NCBI RefSeq assembly: GCF_014874095.1
Contig: NZ_JADBEB010000001.1
Span: 6,138,001 to 6,202,000 of the forward strand
Direction of reading: 5' to 3'
Length of the DNA: 64,000 nt
DNA from: Plantactinospora soyae
Lineage (GTDB): Bacteria > Actinomycetota > Actinomycetes > Mycobacteriales > Micromonosporaceae
Under the pieces are notes generated by a model. The model was not told where the DNA came from. It did no database searches and saw nothing but the letters and a program-made list of their open reading frames with translations. Positions 37,065 through 45,583 of the stretch are shown here, piece after piece. How positions within the stretch are numbered: position 1 is the stretch's first letter; the number at the start of each line of letters is the position of its first letter. A program made the position numbers and the translations under genes.

Positions 37065-37150
37065 AGTCAAATGACGTAGCGGGACCGACCCGGCGTGGCG
37101 ATGTCGGCCCGTCATTTGCGTATCGACCTGTCGGGGACGGTTCCATATTT
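37065..37150 (+). promoter_or_regulatory. Regulatory module B: inverted ATGAC/GTCAT pair plus CCATATTT
   Basis: CAAATGACGTA (37068-37078) and GTCATTTGCGTATCGACC (37111-37128) are followed by TTCCATATTT at 37141. All distances equal those of module A at 19995. The rest of the 36956-37479 gap has the terminator on the left and no further recognisable element over the last 300 bases. Confidence 0.75.
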
Positions 37151-37479
37151 TTACCTGGACGTAACGTCTTACGGCGGCGTCAGTGTCCAGGTCGACCTGG
37201 GGTGTCGGGGAATTCGCAACAGTTATCGACACGATCAGGGACGGCGGCAACACCAGATACAACCGTGAACGCGTCGCGTATGAACCTGAACTGCGTGTGG
37301 AAGACGCTCAGCACCACCGTTGACGGTGGCCGGTGCCGCAGTCGACGGCCGTAACCTGCCGCGAAACCAGCAGGGCTGCCCGGATCTTCCGCCACGATAC
37401 CGGTGGCGTCCGGTGACCGTGACCGGATCCGGTGGCCTGGCCGCCCCTTCCTGGGCACCAGAAAAATAGGAGACAGCGA

Positions 37480-38571
37480 ATGGCCAGTTCGGCTCCCCGC
37501 AACCGTGGGCTCCTGCCGCTCCAGCAAAGTCGACGCGCATTCCTCGGCGCCGTCGCCCTCGGGGTCAGCGTGCCGTTGCTGGCCGCGTGCGGCGACGATT
37601 CCGACTCCGGCGGCGACGGTTCCGGCGGTGGATCGAAGGACCTGACGTTCCTCAGTGTCATTCCGCTGCCGAGCATCTCCAACGCACCCGAACTGCTCGC
37701 CGACACCGGCGGACACTTCACCAAGCACGGACTGAACGTCCAGTTCGAGGCGACCCAGGGCTCCCCGCCGGCGATCCAGACGGTCATCGCCGGTTCGGCG
37801 CTGCTGACCAAGCTCGGTGACATCGAGACGATCACCGCGATCTCCGACAAGAACGCTCCGCTGGTGAACCTCGGTGGGGTGGAGAAGCAGGGCCTGCTGC
37901 GGTTCATGTCCAGCAAGCGGAAGCCGTTGACGAAGGCGGAGGACTTCCGTGGGGTGACGATGGGCCTGCCGTCGACGGGTGGCACCAGCGAGAAGACCCT
38001 GGACCTCGTTCTCGCGTCGGCCGGGATCCCGAGGGAGTCGGTCAAGCGACAGGTGGTGGGGCTGGCGCCGGGCATCTTCGAGTTGGTGAAGTCGGGCCGG
38101 ATCGATGGCTACATCGTGTCGCTGGACACCTCGCTCTCGGTCCTGGCCCAGGAGCCGGACGCCGTGGCGTTCGCGCCCAGTTCGGTGGTCTCCGCCGGCA
38201 GCCAGGCGTACGCCACCTCGAAGGAGCAGTTGGCGCGGGCCGGGAACCAGGACCAGATCCGTCGGTTCCTCCAGGCGATCGCCGACTCGATCCGGTTCAT
38301 GGTCGACGACGAGAAGAACGACTTCAAGGAGACGATCCGGCTGATCGGCACGAAGCACCAGGTGCCGTCCTTCAAGGACCCGGGGGTCGCGGTGGAGGCG
38401 CTGAAGCTCTTCGTGAAGTCGTGGACCGTGGACGGGGTCGACAAGGTCGTGCAGACCAATCCCGACACCTGGCGGTCGACGTACGACGTGATGGTCAAGT
38501 CCGGGCTCGTTCCCGCCGGCAAGGACCCGTCGCAGTGGCTGAACGCCGACTACGCGCCGAAGGCCTCCTGA
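37480..38571 (+). CDS. NitT/TauT-family substrate-binding lipoprotein
   Basis: The 363-residue precursor has a twin-Arg-like 'QSRRAFLGAVALG' and a lipobox ending LLAAC, then a Gly/Ser/Asp linker, so it should be exported and anchored. The body shows the NMT1/SsuA-like pattern 'PSISNAPELLADTGGHFTKHGLNVQFE' and 'VVGLAPGIFELVKSGRIDGYIVS'. ATG 37480 follows TAGGAG. With the next two genes it makes a complete importer. Placement under regulatory module B at the end of the aromatic cluster suggests uptake of the aromatic acid substrate. Confidence 0.87.
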   Translation: MASSAPRNRGLLPLQQSRRAFLGAVALGVSVPLLAACGDDSDSGGDGSGGGSKDLTFLSVIPLPSISNAPELLADTGGHFTKHGLNVQFEATQGSPPAIQTVIAGSALLTKLGDIETITAISDKNAPLVNLGGVEKQGLLRFMSSKRKPLTKAEDFRGVTMGLPSTGGTSEKTLDLVLASAGIPRESVKRQVVGLAPGIFELVKSGRIDGYIVSLDTSLSVLAQEPDAVAFAPSSVVSAGSQAYATSKEQLARAGNQDQIRRFLQAIADSIRFMVDDEKNDFKETIRLIGTKHQVPSFKDPGVAVEALKLFVKSWTVDGVDKVVQTNPDTWRSTYDVMVKSGLVPAGKDPSQWLNADYAPKAS

Positions 38572-38593
38572 GGCGATTCCGGGTTACAACGAC

Positions 38594-39445
38594 GTGAGGC
38601 AAGGGGCAGCGGTGCAGCAGGACGGTACGGCCGCGGCGGACTCCCCGCCGCGGCCGGAGTTGGGGCCGGTGGAGCTTGAGTTGGCGGGGGTGAGCAAGGT
38701 TTATCAGGCGCGGTTGGGTCTGGTGGAGGCGCTCAGTGATGTGAACCTGTCGATTCGGCGGGGTGAGTTCATTTCGTTGGTGGGTCGGTCGGGGTGTGGG
38801 AAGACGACGTTGTTGCGGATCCTGTCGGGTCTGTTGCCGCCGTCGGCGGGTTCGGTGCGGGCGAACGGGCAGAGCATCTGGAAGGGTGCGAGCCGGGACG
38901 ATGAGGCGTTGAAGCAGGTTGGGTTGGTGTTCCAGGAGGCGAATCTGTTTCCGTGGTTCACGATCGTGGAGAACATCTCGTTGCCGTTGAAGTTGCGGGG
39001 GGTGGATAGGAAGGCTCGGGTGGCTCGGGCGGAGGAGTTGTGTGAGCTGGTCGGGTTGCGGGGGTTCGAGGGTGCGTATCCGCGGGAGTTGTCCGGTGGT
39101 ATGCGGCAGCGGGCGGCGATCGCTCGGGCGTTGAGTGCGCGGCCGTCGATTTTGTTGATGGATGAGCCGTTCGGTGCGTTGGACGCGTTGACGCGGGACA
39201 AGATGAATCTTGAGTTGCAGTCGATTCATGCGGCGACGGGGGCGACGGTGGTGTTTGTGACGCATTCGATTTCGGAGGCGGTGTTCCTGGCTGATCGGGT
39301 GGTGTTGTTGACGCCTCGGCCGGGGCGGATCCGGTCGGTGACGTCGGTGCCGTTGGTGCGGCCGAGGTCGGTGGAGACTGAGACGGGTGTGGAGTTCGGG
39401 CGGATTGTTCGTGGGTTGCGGGTGGAACTGGATGAGGAGTCCTGA
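38594..39445 (+). CDS. NitT/TauT-family ABC transporter ATP-binding protein
   Basis: The 283-residue ATPase has Walker A GRSGCGKTT, Q-loop 'VFQEANLFPWF', signature LSGGMRQRAA, Walker B ILLMDEPFGALD and switch 'FVTHSISEAVFLADR'. It starts at GTG 38594. From about 38690 codon use changes sharply to TTG, GTG, GGT/GGG and CGG/CGT codons, unlike the C-ending codons before and around. The protein itself is normal, so the change points to recent acquisition or recombination within the gene. Confidence 0.9.
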   Translation: MRQGAAVQQDGTAAADSPPRPELGPVELELAGVSKVYQARLGLVEALSDVNLSIRRGEFISLVGRSGCGKTTLLRILSGLLPPSAGSVRANGQSIWKGASRDDEALKQVGLVFQEANLFPWFTIVENISLPLKLRGVDRKARVARAEELCELVGLRGFEGAYPRELSGGMRQRAAIARALSARPSILLMDEPFGALDALTRDKMNLELQSIHAATGATVVFVTHSISEAVFLADRVVLLTPRPGRIRSVTSVPLVRPRSVETETGVEFGRIVRGLRVELDEES

Positions 39446-40230
39446 TGGGGGATCGGGAGCGGTTGAACAGGTTGCTGCCGTGGATCAGTTCGCCGATTTT
39501 GTTGGCGTTGTTCCTGGGTGGGTGGCAGTTCGCGGTGTCGGTGGTCGGGGTTTCGGAGTTTATTTTGCCGACGCCGGCGCAGACGGGGCGGGCGTTGGTG
39601 ACGATGTTGAGCGATGGTTCGCAGTGGGTGCATATTCGGGTGACGTTGCTTGAGGTGTTGATCGGGTTCGGGGTCGCGTTGGTGGTGGGTACGGCGTTGG
39701 GGGCGGTCCTGGGTCGGATGCAGTGGTTGGAGCGGGCGTTGCAGCCGGCGATGGTGGCGTTCCAGGTGGTGCCGAAGGTGGCGTTCGTGCCGATCTTTGT
39801 GATCTGGTTCGGGTTCGGGATGCAGTCGAAGATTGTGATGGCGGCGATTCTGGCGTTTTTCCCGATCATGTTGAATGTGTTGTTGGGGGTGCGGTCGGTG
39901 GATCGTGGTCATCGGGATGTGATGCGGGGGTTGGGGGCGTCGCGGTGGGCGACGTTCCGGAATCTGGAGTTGCCGTCTACGTTGCCGTACATTTTTGCTG
40001 GTGCTGAGGTCGGGATCGTGTTCGCGGTGATCGGCGCGATCGTGGGTGAGTATCTCGGTGGTAGTAAGGGGTTGGGTTATCTGGTGGTGTCGAGTCTGAA
40101 TGCTCTGGACGCGCCGACCCTGTTCGCGGTGATCGTGGTCCTGTCGGTTCTCGGTTCGGTTCTCTATCTGTGCGTGACGACCGCGAAGCGGTTCGTCATC
40201 CCCTGGCACGACTCCATCGCCAAGCAGTAA
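39445..40230 (+). CDS. NitT/TauT-family ABC transporter permease
   Basis: The 261-residue membrane protein has about six helices and the coupling motif 'VDRGHRDVMRGLGASRWATFRNLELPSTLPYIFAGAEVG'-like region (residues about 150-190). 'FQVVPKVAFVPIFVIWFGFG' is a family hallmark. The ATG overlaps the ATPase stop. It shares the unusual T/G-ending codon preference of the ATPase until about 40090, after which codons return to the local norm. It completes the importer. Confidence 0.9.
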   Translation: MGDRERLNRLLPWISSPILLALFLGGWQFAVSVVGVSEFILPTPAQTGRALVTMLSDGSQWVHIRVTLLEVLIGFGVALVVGTALGAVLGRMQWLERALQPAMVAFQVVPKVAFVPIFVIWFGFGMQSKIVMAAILAFFPIMLNVLLGVRSVDRGHRDVMRGLGASRWATFRNLELPSTLPYIFAGAEVGIVFAVIGAIVGEYLGGSKGLGYLVVSSLNALDAPTLFAVIVVLSVLGSVLYLCVTTAKRFVIPWHDSIAKQ

Positions 40231-40265
40231 CCGACGACGTCCGGGCCTCGACGTCCGGGCCTCGA

Positions 40266-41393
40266 CTACCGGGTCGAGATGACGAGCTGCTGGGACCGGT
40301 GGTCGGACAGACCGCCGGTCCCGCCGCCGATCCGATAGGAGTGCACCCGCACCGTCGCCGAGACGAAGGCCCAGTCCAACTGCCACCAGCGAGGCCAGCC
40401 CGAGGTGTCGGACCAGGTCGCGGGGAAGGGCGACGACGTCGCGTGGTTGGCGCTGCGTAACCCGTCCGGCATCTTGGCCAGATCACCCATTGCCGGGCTG
40501 GTGTTGAGGTCGCCGGCGACCAGCCGGGGGTTCGGGTTGGCCGCCACGTCCCGGGCCAGGGCCCGCCACTGCGGTTCACGCTGGGCGTGCTGCTCCCGGA
40601 CGATCCGGTAGAACTCCCCGTCCAGCGGACTGTGGTCCGGCGACAACTGCACCGGCAGGTGCAGGTTGTACGTCGACAGCACCCGCCCCTGCCCCAGATC
40701 CAGGTCGGTACGCAGCACCTTGTACCGCCAGTGTTCGGCCGAGCCCGCCGTCGCTGGTGGCATGTCCGGAGCCTCCAGCGGAATGCGCCGCAGGATCGGG
40801 AAACGGGACAGGGTGACCAGTTCGCCGACCACCGCGAGGTGGAAGCCGGGGAACTCGGCCCGCAACTGGTCGAGTGCGGACTCGGCCGGTCCCGACGAGT
40901 ACGCGTACCAGTACTCCTGTAGCAGGTAGACGTCGGCGTCGGCGGTCCGCAGCAGTTCGTGCATGGCGGCGGTCTGCCCGCCCTCGTCCCAGTACCCGGT
41001 GTTCCAGCTGAAGACCCGGATCGCGTCCGGGGGCGCGGGACCGTCCGCTCCGCGCAGCCCGGCGACGTTCACCCCGGACAGCGGCCCACCCAGCAGCAGC
41101 GCGGCGGCGGCGAGCAGGGCCACCGGCCACCGCGAGCGCCGACAGGGTGCGGCGGCCACGCCCAGCAGCACCGGCAGGACCAGGAAGGCCGGTGGCGGTA
41201 CCGCGTCGACCACGAGCCAGAACCACCACTGACCGCTGAGCACCAGGTGTGCCACGGTGAACGCCAGCCAGGCCGCCGCCGCGCCGACCAGCGCGGTGTA
41301 GAGCCACCACCGCCAGCCGCGCCGCCGTGCCGGCGGAGCGGCCCGGGGCGCGACGTCGACCGGAGCCCGGGCCTGCGGCGCGGAGACCGTCAC
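40266..41393 (-). CDS. Membrane-anchored endonuclease/exonuclease/phosphatase-family protein
   Basis: The 375-residue protein has three N-terminal membrane helices ('WWLYTALVGAAAAWLAFTVAHLVL', 'PPPAFLVLPVLLGVAAA', 'WPVALLAAAALLLGG') and a C-terminal EEP domain with 'FSWNTGYWDE', 'YLLQEYWYA', 'YNLHLPV', 'VAGDLNTSP', 'LDWAFV' and the active-site SDHRSQ. It starts at GTG 41393, overlapping the upstream glycosyltransferase stop. EEP domains cleave phosphodiesters; a membrane-bound one beside glycan genes could act on lipid or sugar phosphates outside the cell. Confidence 0.8.
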   Translation of the reverse strand: MTVSAPQARAPVDVAPRAAPPARRRGWRWWLYTALVGAAAAWLAFTVAHLVLSGQWWFWLVVDAVPPPAFLVLPVLLGVAAAPCRRSRWPVALLAAAALLLGGPLSGVNVAGLRGADGPAPPDAIRVFSWNTGYWDEGGQTAAMHELLRTADADVYLLQEYWYAYSSGPAESALDQLRAEFPGFHLAVVGELVTLSRFPILRRIPLEAPDMPPATAGSAEHWRYKVLRTDLDLGQGRVLSTYNLHLPVQLSPDHSPLDGEFYRIVREQHAQREPQWRALARDVAANPNPRLVAGDLNTSPAMGDLAKMPDGLRSANHATSSPFPATWSDTSGWPRWWQLDWAFVSATVRVHSYRIGGGTGGLSDHRSQQLVISTR

Positions 41394-42448
41394 GCTGTCC
41401 CCCGCAACGCGGTTCCCTCGACCGGGAAGGAGGCGTCGTAGAGCTGCCGGAAGGTCCGGGATACCAGCCACTGCACCGCGCCGGTGGCGACCCCGGCCGT
41501 GATGGTGACGTTGACCAGGAAGTGCAGTACCGCGAAGTAGAGCAGGAAGGGCAGGCCGTGCCGGCGCCGGACGAAGCCGTACATGCCGGCGTCGAAGCCG
41601 AGCGAGGCGGCGAGCAGCGCGATCGGAACGACCGCCCCCCACGCCCCGAACAGGACCGGCACCGCCAGCGCGGGCAGTACGGCGAACGCGGCCAGGCTGC
41701 CCCAGGCCCGGGCGGCGGTCTCGAAGCCCTGCCCGAACCGGCGGGCCCGGGCGTAGAGCGGGATACGGAGCCGACCCCGGTGGAACAGCTTGCGGAGCAG
41801 TCCGCGTAGCTGGTGGTCGTGGTCGTGTCGGCCGCGTACCCCGGAGGTGAGCACCAGCCGGTAGCGCCGGGTCAGCCGATAGCCGTAGTCGACCTCCTCG
41901 GTGTGCCGCAGTGCCGGGTTGAACGGGCCGATCTCGTCGAAGACGTCACGCCGGATCACGCACACGGCCGGGAAGAGGAACGACACGTCACCTTCAGAGC
42001 TGATCGACCAGTAGTGGTACTGCAGACCACGGTATCGGGCCACCGCCGTGTCGTGCAGCAGCGGCTCGGGATCCTCGATGCCGCAGACCGCGCCGATCCG
42101 GGAGTCGTCCTGGATCAGCCGTACCGCGTTGGCCACCGCGTCCGGGGCCAGGACGAGGTCGGAGTCGACGTAGCAGAGAAGCTCGCCCCGGGTGTGTGCG
42201 GCGCCGATGTTGCGGGCCCGGCCGCACCCGCCGTTGACCCCGGTGCTCACCACCGGTACGCCGAGCGCCTCGGCGACCACCACCGACTGGTCCGTGCTGC
42301 AGTCGTCCACCATCAGGATCTCGATGTCCGGGTACGTCTGGTCCAGGATGGACCGCAGACACAGGTCCAGCGACTCGGCGTAGTTGTAGTTCGGCACGAT
42401 CACCGAGACCAGCGGTCCTCCGCCCGCCGGGAAGTTCTCCGGGGTCAT
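41390..42448 (-). CDS. GT2-family glycosyltransferase with C-terminal membrane helices
   Basis: The 352-residue protein has a GT-A fold: 'VSVIVPNYNYAESLDLCLRSIL', 'IEILMVDDCSTD', the metal-binding 'CYVDSDLVLAPDAV' (DSD in the DxD position), and 'ALRHTEEVDYGYRL'. The C-terminal third is hydrophobic with two or three helices ('WGSLAAFAVLPALAVPVLFG', 'FLLYFAVLHFLVNVTITAGV'). Such enzymes often make polyprenyl-phosphate sugars. It is in a run of overlapping leftward genes and is a paralogue of the next gene. Confidence 0.85.
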   Translation of the reverse strand: MTPENFPAGGGPLVSVIVPNYNYAESLDLCLRSILDQTYPDIEILMVDDCSTDQSVVVAEALGVPVVSTGVNGGCGRARNIGAAHTRGELLCYVDSDLVLAPDAVANAVRLIQDDSRIGAVCGIEDPEPLLHDTAVARYRGLQYHYWSISSEGDVSFLFPAVCVIRRDVFDEIGPFNPALRHTEEVDYGYRLTRRYRLVLTSGVRGRHDHDHQLRGLLRKLFHRGRLRIPLYARARRFGQGFETAARAWGSLAAFAVLPALAVPVLFGAWGAVVPIALLAASLGFDAGMYGFVRRRHGLPFLLYFAVLHFLVNVTITAGVATGAVQWLVSRTFRQLYDASFPVEGTALRGTA

Positions 42449-43458
42449 CGGGTAGCCACCTCCGGCCGGTCGTAGAGTCCACGGAACCGGCGTGAGGCGA
42501 GCCAGGCGACCGCCCCGGACAGCGCGGCGACGGCGATCACCAGGTTCAGCAGGAAGTGCATCGCGGCGAAGTACGTCAGGAACAGCGTCCCCCGCTCCCG
42601 GAAGACGAACCGGTACATCGGCAGGTCACCGGCGAGGCAGGCGGCGAGGGCGACCAGCGGCACCGCGAGGTACGCCGGCCCGAGCAGGAGCGGCAGGGCC
42701 ACGGTCAGCACGGTCAGCAGGGCGGCGACGCTCACCCAGGCCCGGGGACCACTGCTGAGCCCGCCGGGGAACTCCGGCTTGCGGGCGTACATCGGGATGT
42801 GCAGCGCGGTCCGGGTGAACACCTTGCGGATCAAAACGCCCAGATCGTGGTCGTGGTCGTGCACGCCGCGCACCCGGGGCGAGAGCCAGATCTGGTACCG
42901 CTGAGCCAGCCGCATGCCGTAGTCCGCGTTCTCGGTCTCCCGCAGTCGCGGATTGAAGGGCCCGACCTCGGCGAAGACCCGGGCCGGAATCGCCAGCAGA
43001 GCGGTGTACAGGGTCATGATCCGGCCCTCGTCGGCGATCAGCCAGTAGGACTGCTGGAGGCAGCGGTACTCCTCCAGCAGGCTGTCCCGGACCAGCGGTA
43101 CCGGATCGTAGTTGCCGCAGATCGCGCCGATCTCCGGGTCGGCGCCGAGCAGTTCCACGGCGTTGGCCACCGCGTCCGGCTTCGCGGCCACGTCGGAGTC
43201 GATGAAGAACAGGATCTCTCCGGTCGCGTTCGCCGCGCCGAGGTTGCGGGCCGCCGCCGGTCCGGAGTTCCGAGGGGTACGCAGCACCCGGGCGCCGTAC
43301 GACCGCGCGACCCCGACCGAGTCGTCGGTGCTGCAGTCGTCCACCACGATGATCTCCAGGTCCGGATAGGTCTGTTCGCGGAGCGAGCCGAGGCACAGGC
43401 CGAGGGCGCCAGCGTAGTTGTAGTTCGGCACGATCACCGAGACGAGCGGTCTGTTCAT
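42445..43458 (-). CDS. GT2-family glycosyltransferase, paralogue of its neighbour
   Basis: The 337-residue enzyme starts MNRPLVSVIVPNYNYAGALGL and shows 'LEIIVVDDCSTDDS', 'NSGPAAARNLGAANATGE', and 'FFIDSDVAAKPDAVANAV', closely parallel to the downstream paralogue. It has two or three C-terminal membrane helices ('TYFAAMHFLLNLVIAVAALSG'). Start 43458 overlaps the stop of the UbiA-type gene (ATGA). The pair looks like a tandem duplication with later divergence of acceptor or donor specificity. Confidence 0.85.
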   Translation of the reverse strand: MNRPLVSVIVPNYNYAGALGLCLGSLREQTYPDLEIIVVDDCSTDDSVGVARSYGARVLRTPRNSGPAAARNLGAANATGEILFFIDSDVAAKPDAVANAVELLGADPEIGAICGNYDPVPLVRDSLLEEYRCLQQSYWLIADEGRIMTLYTALLAIPARVFAEVGPFNPRLRETENADYGMRLAQRYQIWLSPRVRGVHDHDHDLGVLIRKVFTRTALHIPMYARKPEFPGGLSSGPRAWVSVAALLTVLTVALPLLLGPAYLAVPLVALAACLAGDLPMYRFVFRERGTLFLTYFAAMHFLLNLVIAVAALSGAVAWLASRRFRGLYDRPEVATR

Positions 43459-44540
43459 GTGTCCATCCAGTTCAGCAGGTTCGGGTAGCGGGCACCGATC
43501 TCCGCCACGGTCAAGGTGGTGCCGATCAGGACGGCGATGGCCACGATCATCCGGTCCTGGAGCAGGGCCCGGATGGGATCGCCGCCGGCCTCGCGGACCA
43601 GCACCGTCTGGAGATAGCGGAACGCGGCGAGCAGGCCGAGCGGAACCACCACGGCGAGGGTGACCGGGCGCCAGGCGCCGAGCGGCGCGTCGGTGTTCAG
43701 GTAGAGCAGGAACGTGGTGCTGGTCAGTGCGGCGTTGAGCCCGATCAGGTGGTCGGCCAGCAGGATGTTGTATCCGGCCAGCGCGGGCCGGTGCGTCACG
43801 CCGGCGACGGTGAGTTCGTGCCGCCGCTTGCCGAGGATGAGGATCAGGCAGCCGCTGAAGACGGCGGTGAGCAGCAGTCCGGACGGGGCCGCGCCGCTGG
43901 CCGCGTACCCCTGGAGGACCCGCAGCACGAAGCCGGCGGCGATCACGCAGATGTCCAACAGCGGCAGGTGTTTCCACCACCGGCTGTACGCGACGCTGAG
44001 CCCGAGGTAGCCGAAGAGCGGCCACCACGGCAGGTCGGGTCCGGCGATCACCATCGTCGTCAGCAGCCCGGCCAGCCCGGCCGCGAAGAGTCCGGCCACC
44101 GGCACCGTGATCCGCCCGGCGGCGATCGGCCGGTGCCGCTTGACCGGATGCGTCCGGTCAAGCCGGCGGTCGGCGATGTCGTTGAGGACGTAGATCAGCG
44201 ACGCGGCCACCGAGAACGCCAGCACGGCCCAGCCGGTACGCAGCAGCGCCGCTCCGGTCCACCGCGGCACGTCGACCAGTGCCAGCGGCACGGCCAGCAG
44301 GTTCTTGACCGCGTGACCGGGGCGGGCCAGCGCGATCAGGTGCCCGACCAGTGCGCGGAGGTACCGGGCCAGGGCACCGAGTTGGCCGATCGCGGCGAGC
44401 ACCCGGCCCGGTGCCCCGCTCACCGGCCCGACGGCCCGGTCGACCACGGCCACCACGCCCTCGTCGACCATGGCCACCACGCTCCGGTCGACCGCGCTCT
44501 CCACGCCCCGTTCGACCGCAGCCTCGACGGCGGTCACCAT
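43455..44540 (-). CDS. UbiA-family prenyltransferase, decaprenyl-phosphate phosphoribosyltransferase-like
   Basis: The 361-residue membrane protein has the first aspartate motif 'YVLNDIADRRLDRTHPVKRHRPIAAGRI', the exact style of the DPPR synthase branch (NDxxDxxxDRxHPxKRxRPIA), and multiple helices ending 'GARYPNLLNWMDT'. It would move a phosphoribosyl group onto a polyprenyl phosphate. ATG 44540 with TGGAG upstream is my start. An open frame runs further upstream to 44609 into the next gene. The N-terminal 60 residues before the domain are unusual and encoded partly by a 24-bp tandem repeat. Confidence 0.82.
   Translation of the reverse strand: MVTAVEAAVERGVESAVDRSVVAMVDEGVVAVVDRAVGPVSGAPGRVLAAIGQLGALARYLRALVGHLIALARPGHAVKNLLAVPLALVDVPRWTGAALLRTGWAVLAFSVAASLIYVLNDIADRRLDRTHPVKRHRPIAAGRITVPVAGLFAAGLAGLLTTMVIAGPDLPWWPLFGYLGLSVAYSRWWKHLPLLDICVIAAGFVLRVLQGYAASGAAPSGLLLTAVFSGCLILILGKRRHELTVAGVTHRPALAGYNILLADHLIGLNAALTSTTFLLYLNTDAPLGAWRPVTLAVVVPLGLLAAFRYLQTVLVREAGGDPIRALLQDRMIVAIAVLIGTTLTVAEIGARYPNLLNWMDT
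44440..44535 (-). repeat. Four 24-bp tandem repeats in the UbiA-type N-terminal extension
   Basis: Units beginning TCGACC at 44440, 44464, 44488 and 44512 repeat imperfectly with a fixed 24-bp period. On the coding strand they give an eight-residue pattern of alternating Val and Asp/Arg (for example VDRSVVAM and VDEGVVAV), an amphipathic repeat outside the known domain. Confidence 0.75.
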
Positions 44541-44566
44541 CGACTCCAGGACACCATCGGCTCCAG

Positions 44567-45583
44567 TCAGAAGAAGATCTTGGCGAGGGACAGGGCGCCC
44601 TGCCGCCACGGGTCACGGCTGGTCCGGCCACCCCGGACCGGCGCCGTCCGGTGCCGCTGCGTGCGCCACCACTCGTAGGTGCGCAGGATCGCGTCCTGAT
44701 TGGACAGTTTCGGGGTGAAGCCGAGCCGGTCCCGGGCCTTGTCGACGCTCACGTACGAGTCGTGCCGGAGCTTGTGCAGCAGCCGGCCGTACACCGGGGA
44801 GAGCCGGGCCCGCTCCAGCAGGCCGAGCGCGGCCAGGGCCGGGCCGGCGGGTACGCCGACGACCCGCTTGCCGTGTCCGGCGGCGTCCAGCACCGCCTGG
44901 AAGTCCTCGCGCAGGGTACGGAACCGCCGCGCGGCTAGGTTGTACGTGTCGTCGGCCAGCTCGTCCGGCGCGGCCAGTACGGCGACCACCGCGTCCACCA
45001 GGTCGTCGACGGCGAACATCTGGATCCGTACGTCGCCCCGGCCCAGGACCGGAAAGTTCCGGCCCTCCTCGGCCCACTCGAAGAGCATCGCGAACAGGCC
45101 CATCCGGCCCGGCCCGAGGAAGGTCTTCGGTCGCAGGATGGCCACCGGCAGTCCGCTGCCCCGGTGCCGCTCGGCGATCTCCTCGGCGGTCGCCTTGGCC
45201 GCGCTGTACGTGTCGACCGGTTCCCGAGGATGCGTCTCCGGCGTCGGTACCTGCCGGGGCAGCCCGTACACGGCGGTCGACGAGATGTGGACGACGCGGT
45301 CCACCCGGGCCCGGCGCGCCGCCCCGAACACCGCGTCCGTGCCGTCCACCACGATGGACCGGATCTGCGCGGCGGGGTAGCTGGGCAGCGCCGCCGCGCA
45401 GTGGATCACGACGTTCGCGCCGGCGGTGGCCCGGGACATCAGGTCGGGATCGCGGATGTCACCGCGTACCGTGACGCCCGGCTCGGGACGGAGGTCCACG
45501 CCGCGCACCTCGTGCCCGTCGGCGGTCAGCCGCTGGACCAGCCGGGAGCCGAGCATCCCGGCGGCACCGGTGATGGTGATCAC
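44567..45583 (-). CDS. NAD-dependent epimerase/dehydratase (extended SDR)
   Basis: The 338-residue enzyme has TGAAGMLGSR for NAD binding, 'VIHCAAALPSY', Ser-Thr in 'VHISSTAVYGLP', the Tyr-x3-Lys as YSAAK, and 'AILRPKTFLGPGR'. It would alter a nucleotide sugar or similar group. It starts at GTG 45583 overlapping the aminotransferase stop (GTGA). With the aminotransferase it could make an amino- or deoxy-sugar for the glycosyltransferases in the same operon. Confidence 0.85.
   Translation of the reverse strand: MITITGAAGMLGSRLVQRLTADGHEVRGVDLRPEPGVTVRGDIRDPDLMSRATAGANVVIHCAAALPSYPAAQIRSIVVDGTDAVFGAARRARVDRVVHISSTAVYGLPRQVPTPETHPREPVDTYSAAKATAEEIAERHRGSGLPVAILRPKTFLGPGRMGLFAMLFEWAEEGRNFPVLGRGDVRIQMFAVDDLVDAVVAVLAAPDELADDTYNLAARRFRTLREDFQAVLDAAGHGKRVVGVPAGPALAALGLLERARLSPVYGRLLHKLRHDSYVSVDKARDRLGFTPKLSNQDAILRTYEWWRTQRHRTAPVRGGRTSRDPWRQGALSLAKIFF

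Noticed and set aside
38958-40386. Long antisense frames over the ABC ATPase and permease
   Set aside because: They arise from the unusual T/G-ending codons of the real genes and have Arg/Pro/His/Thr-rich, motif-free translations.
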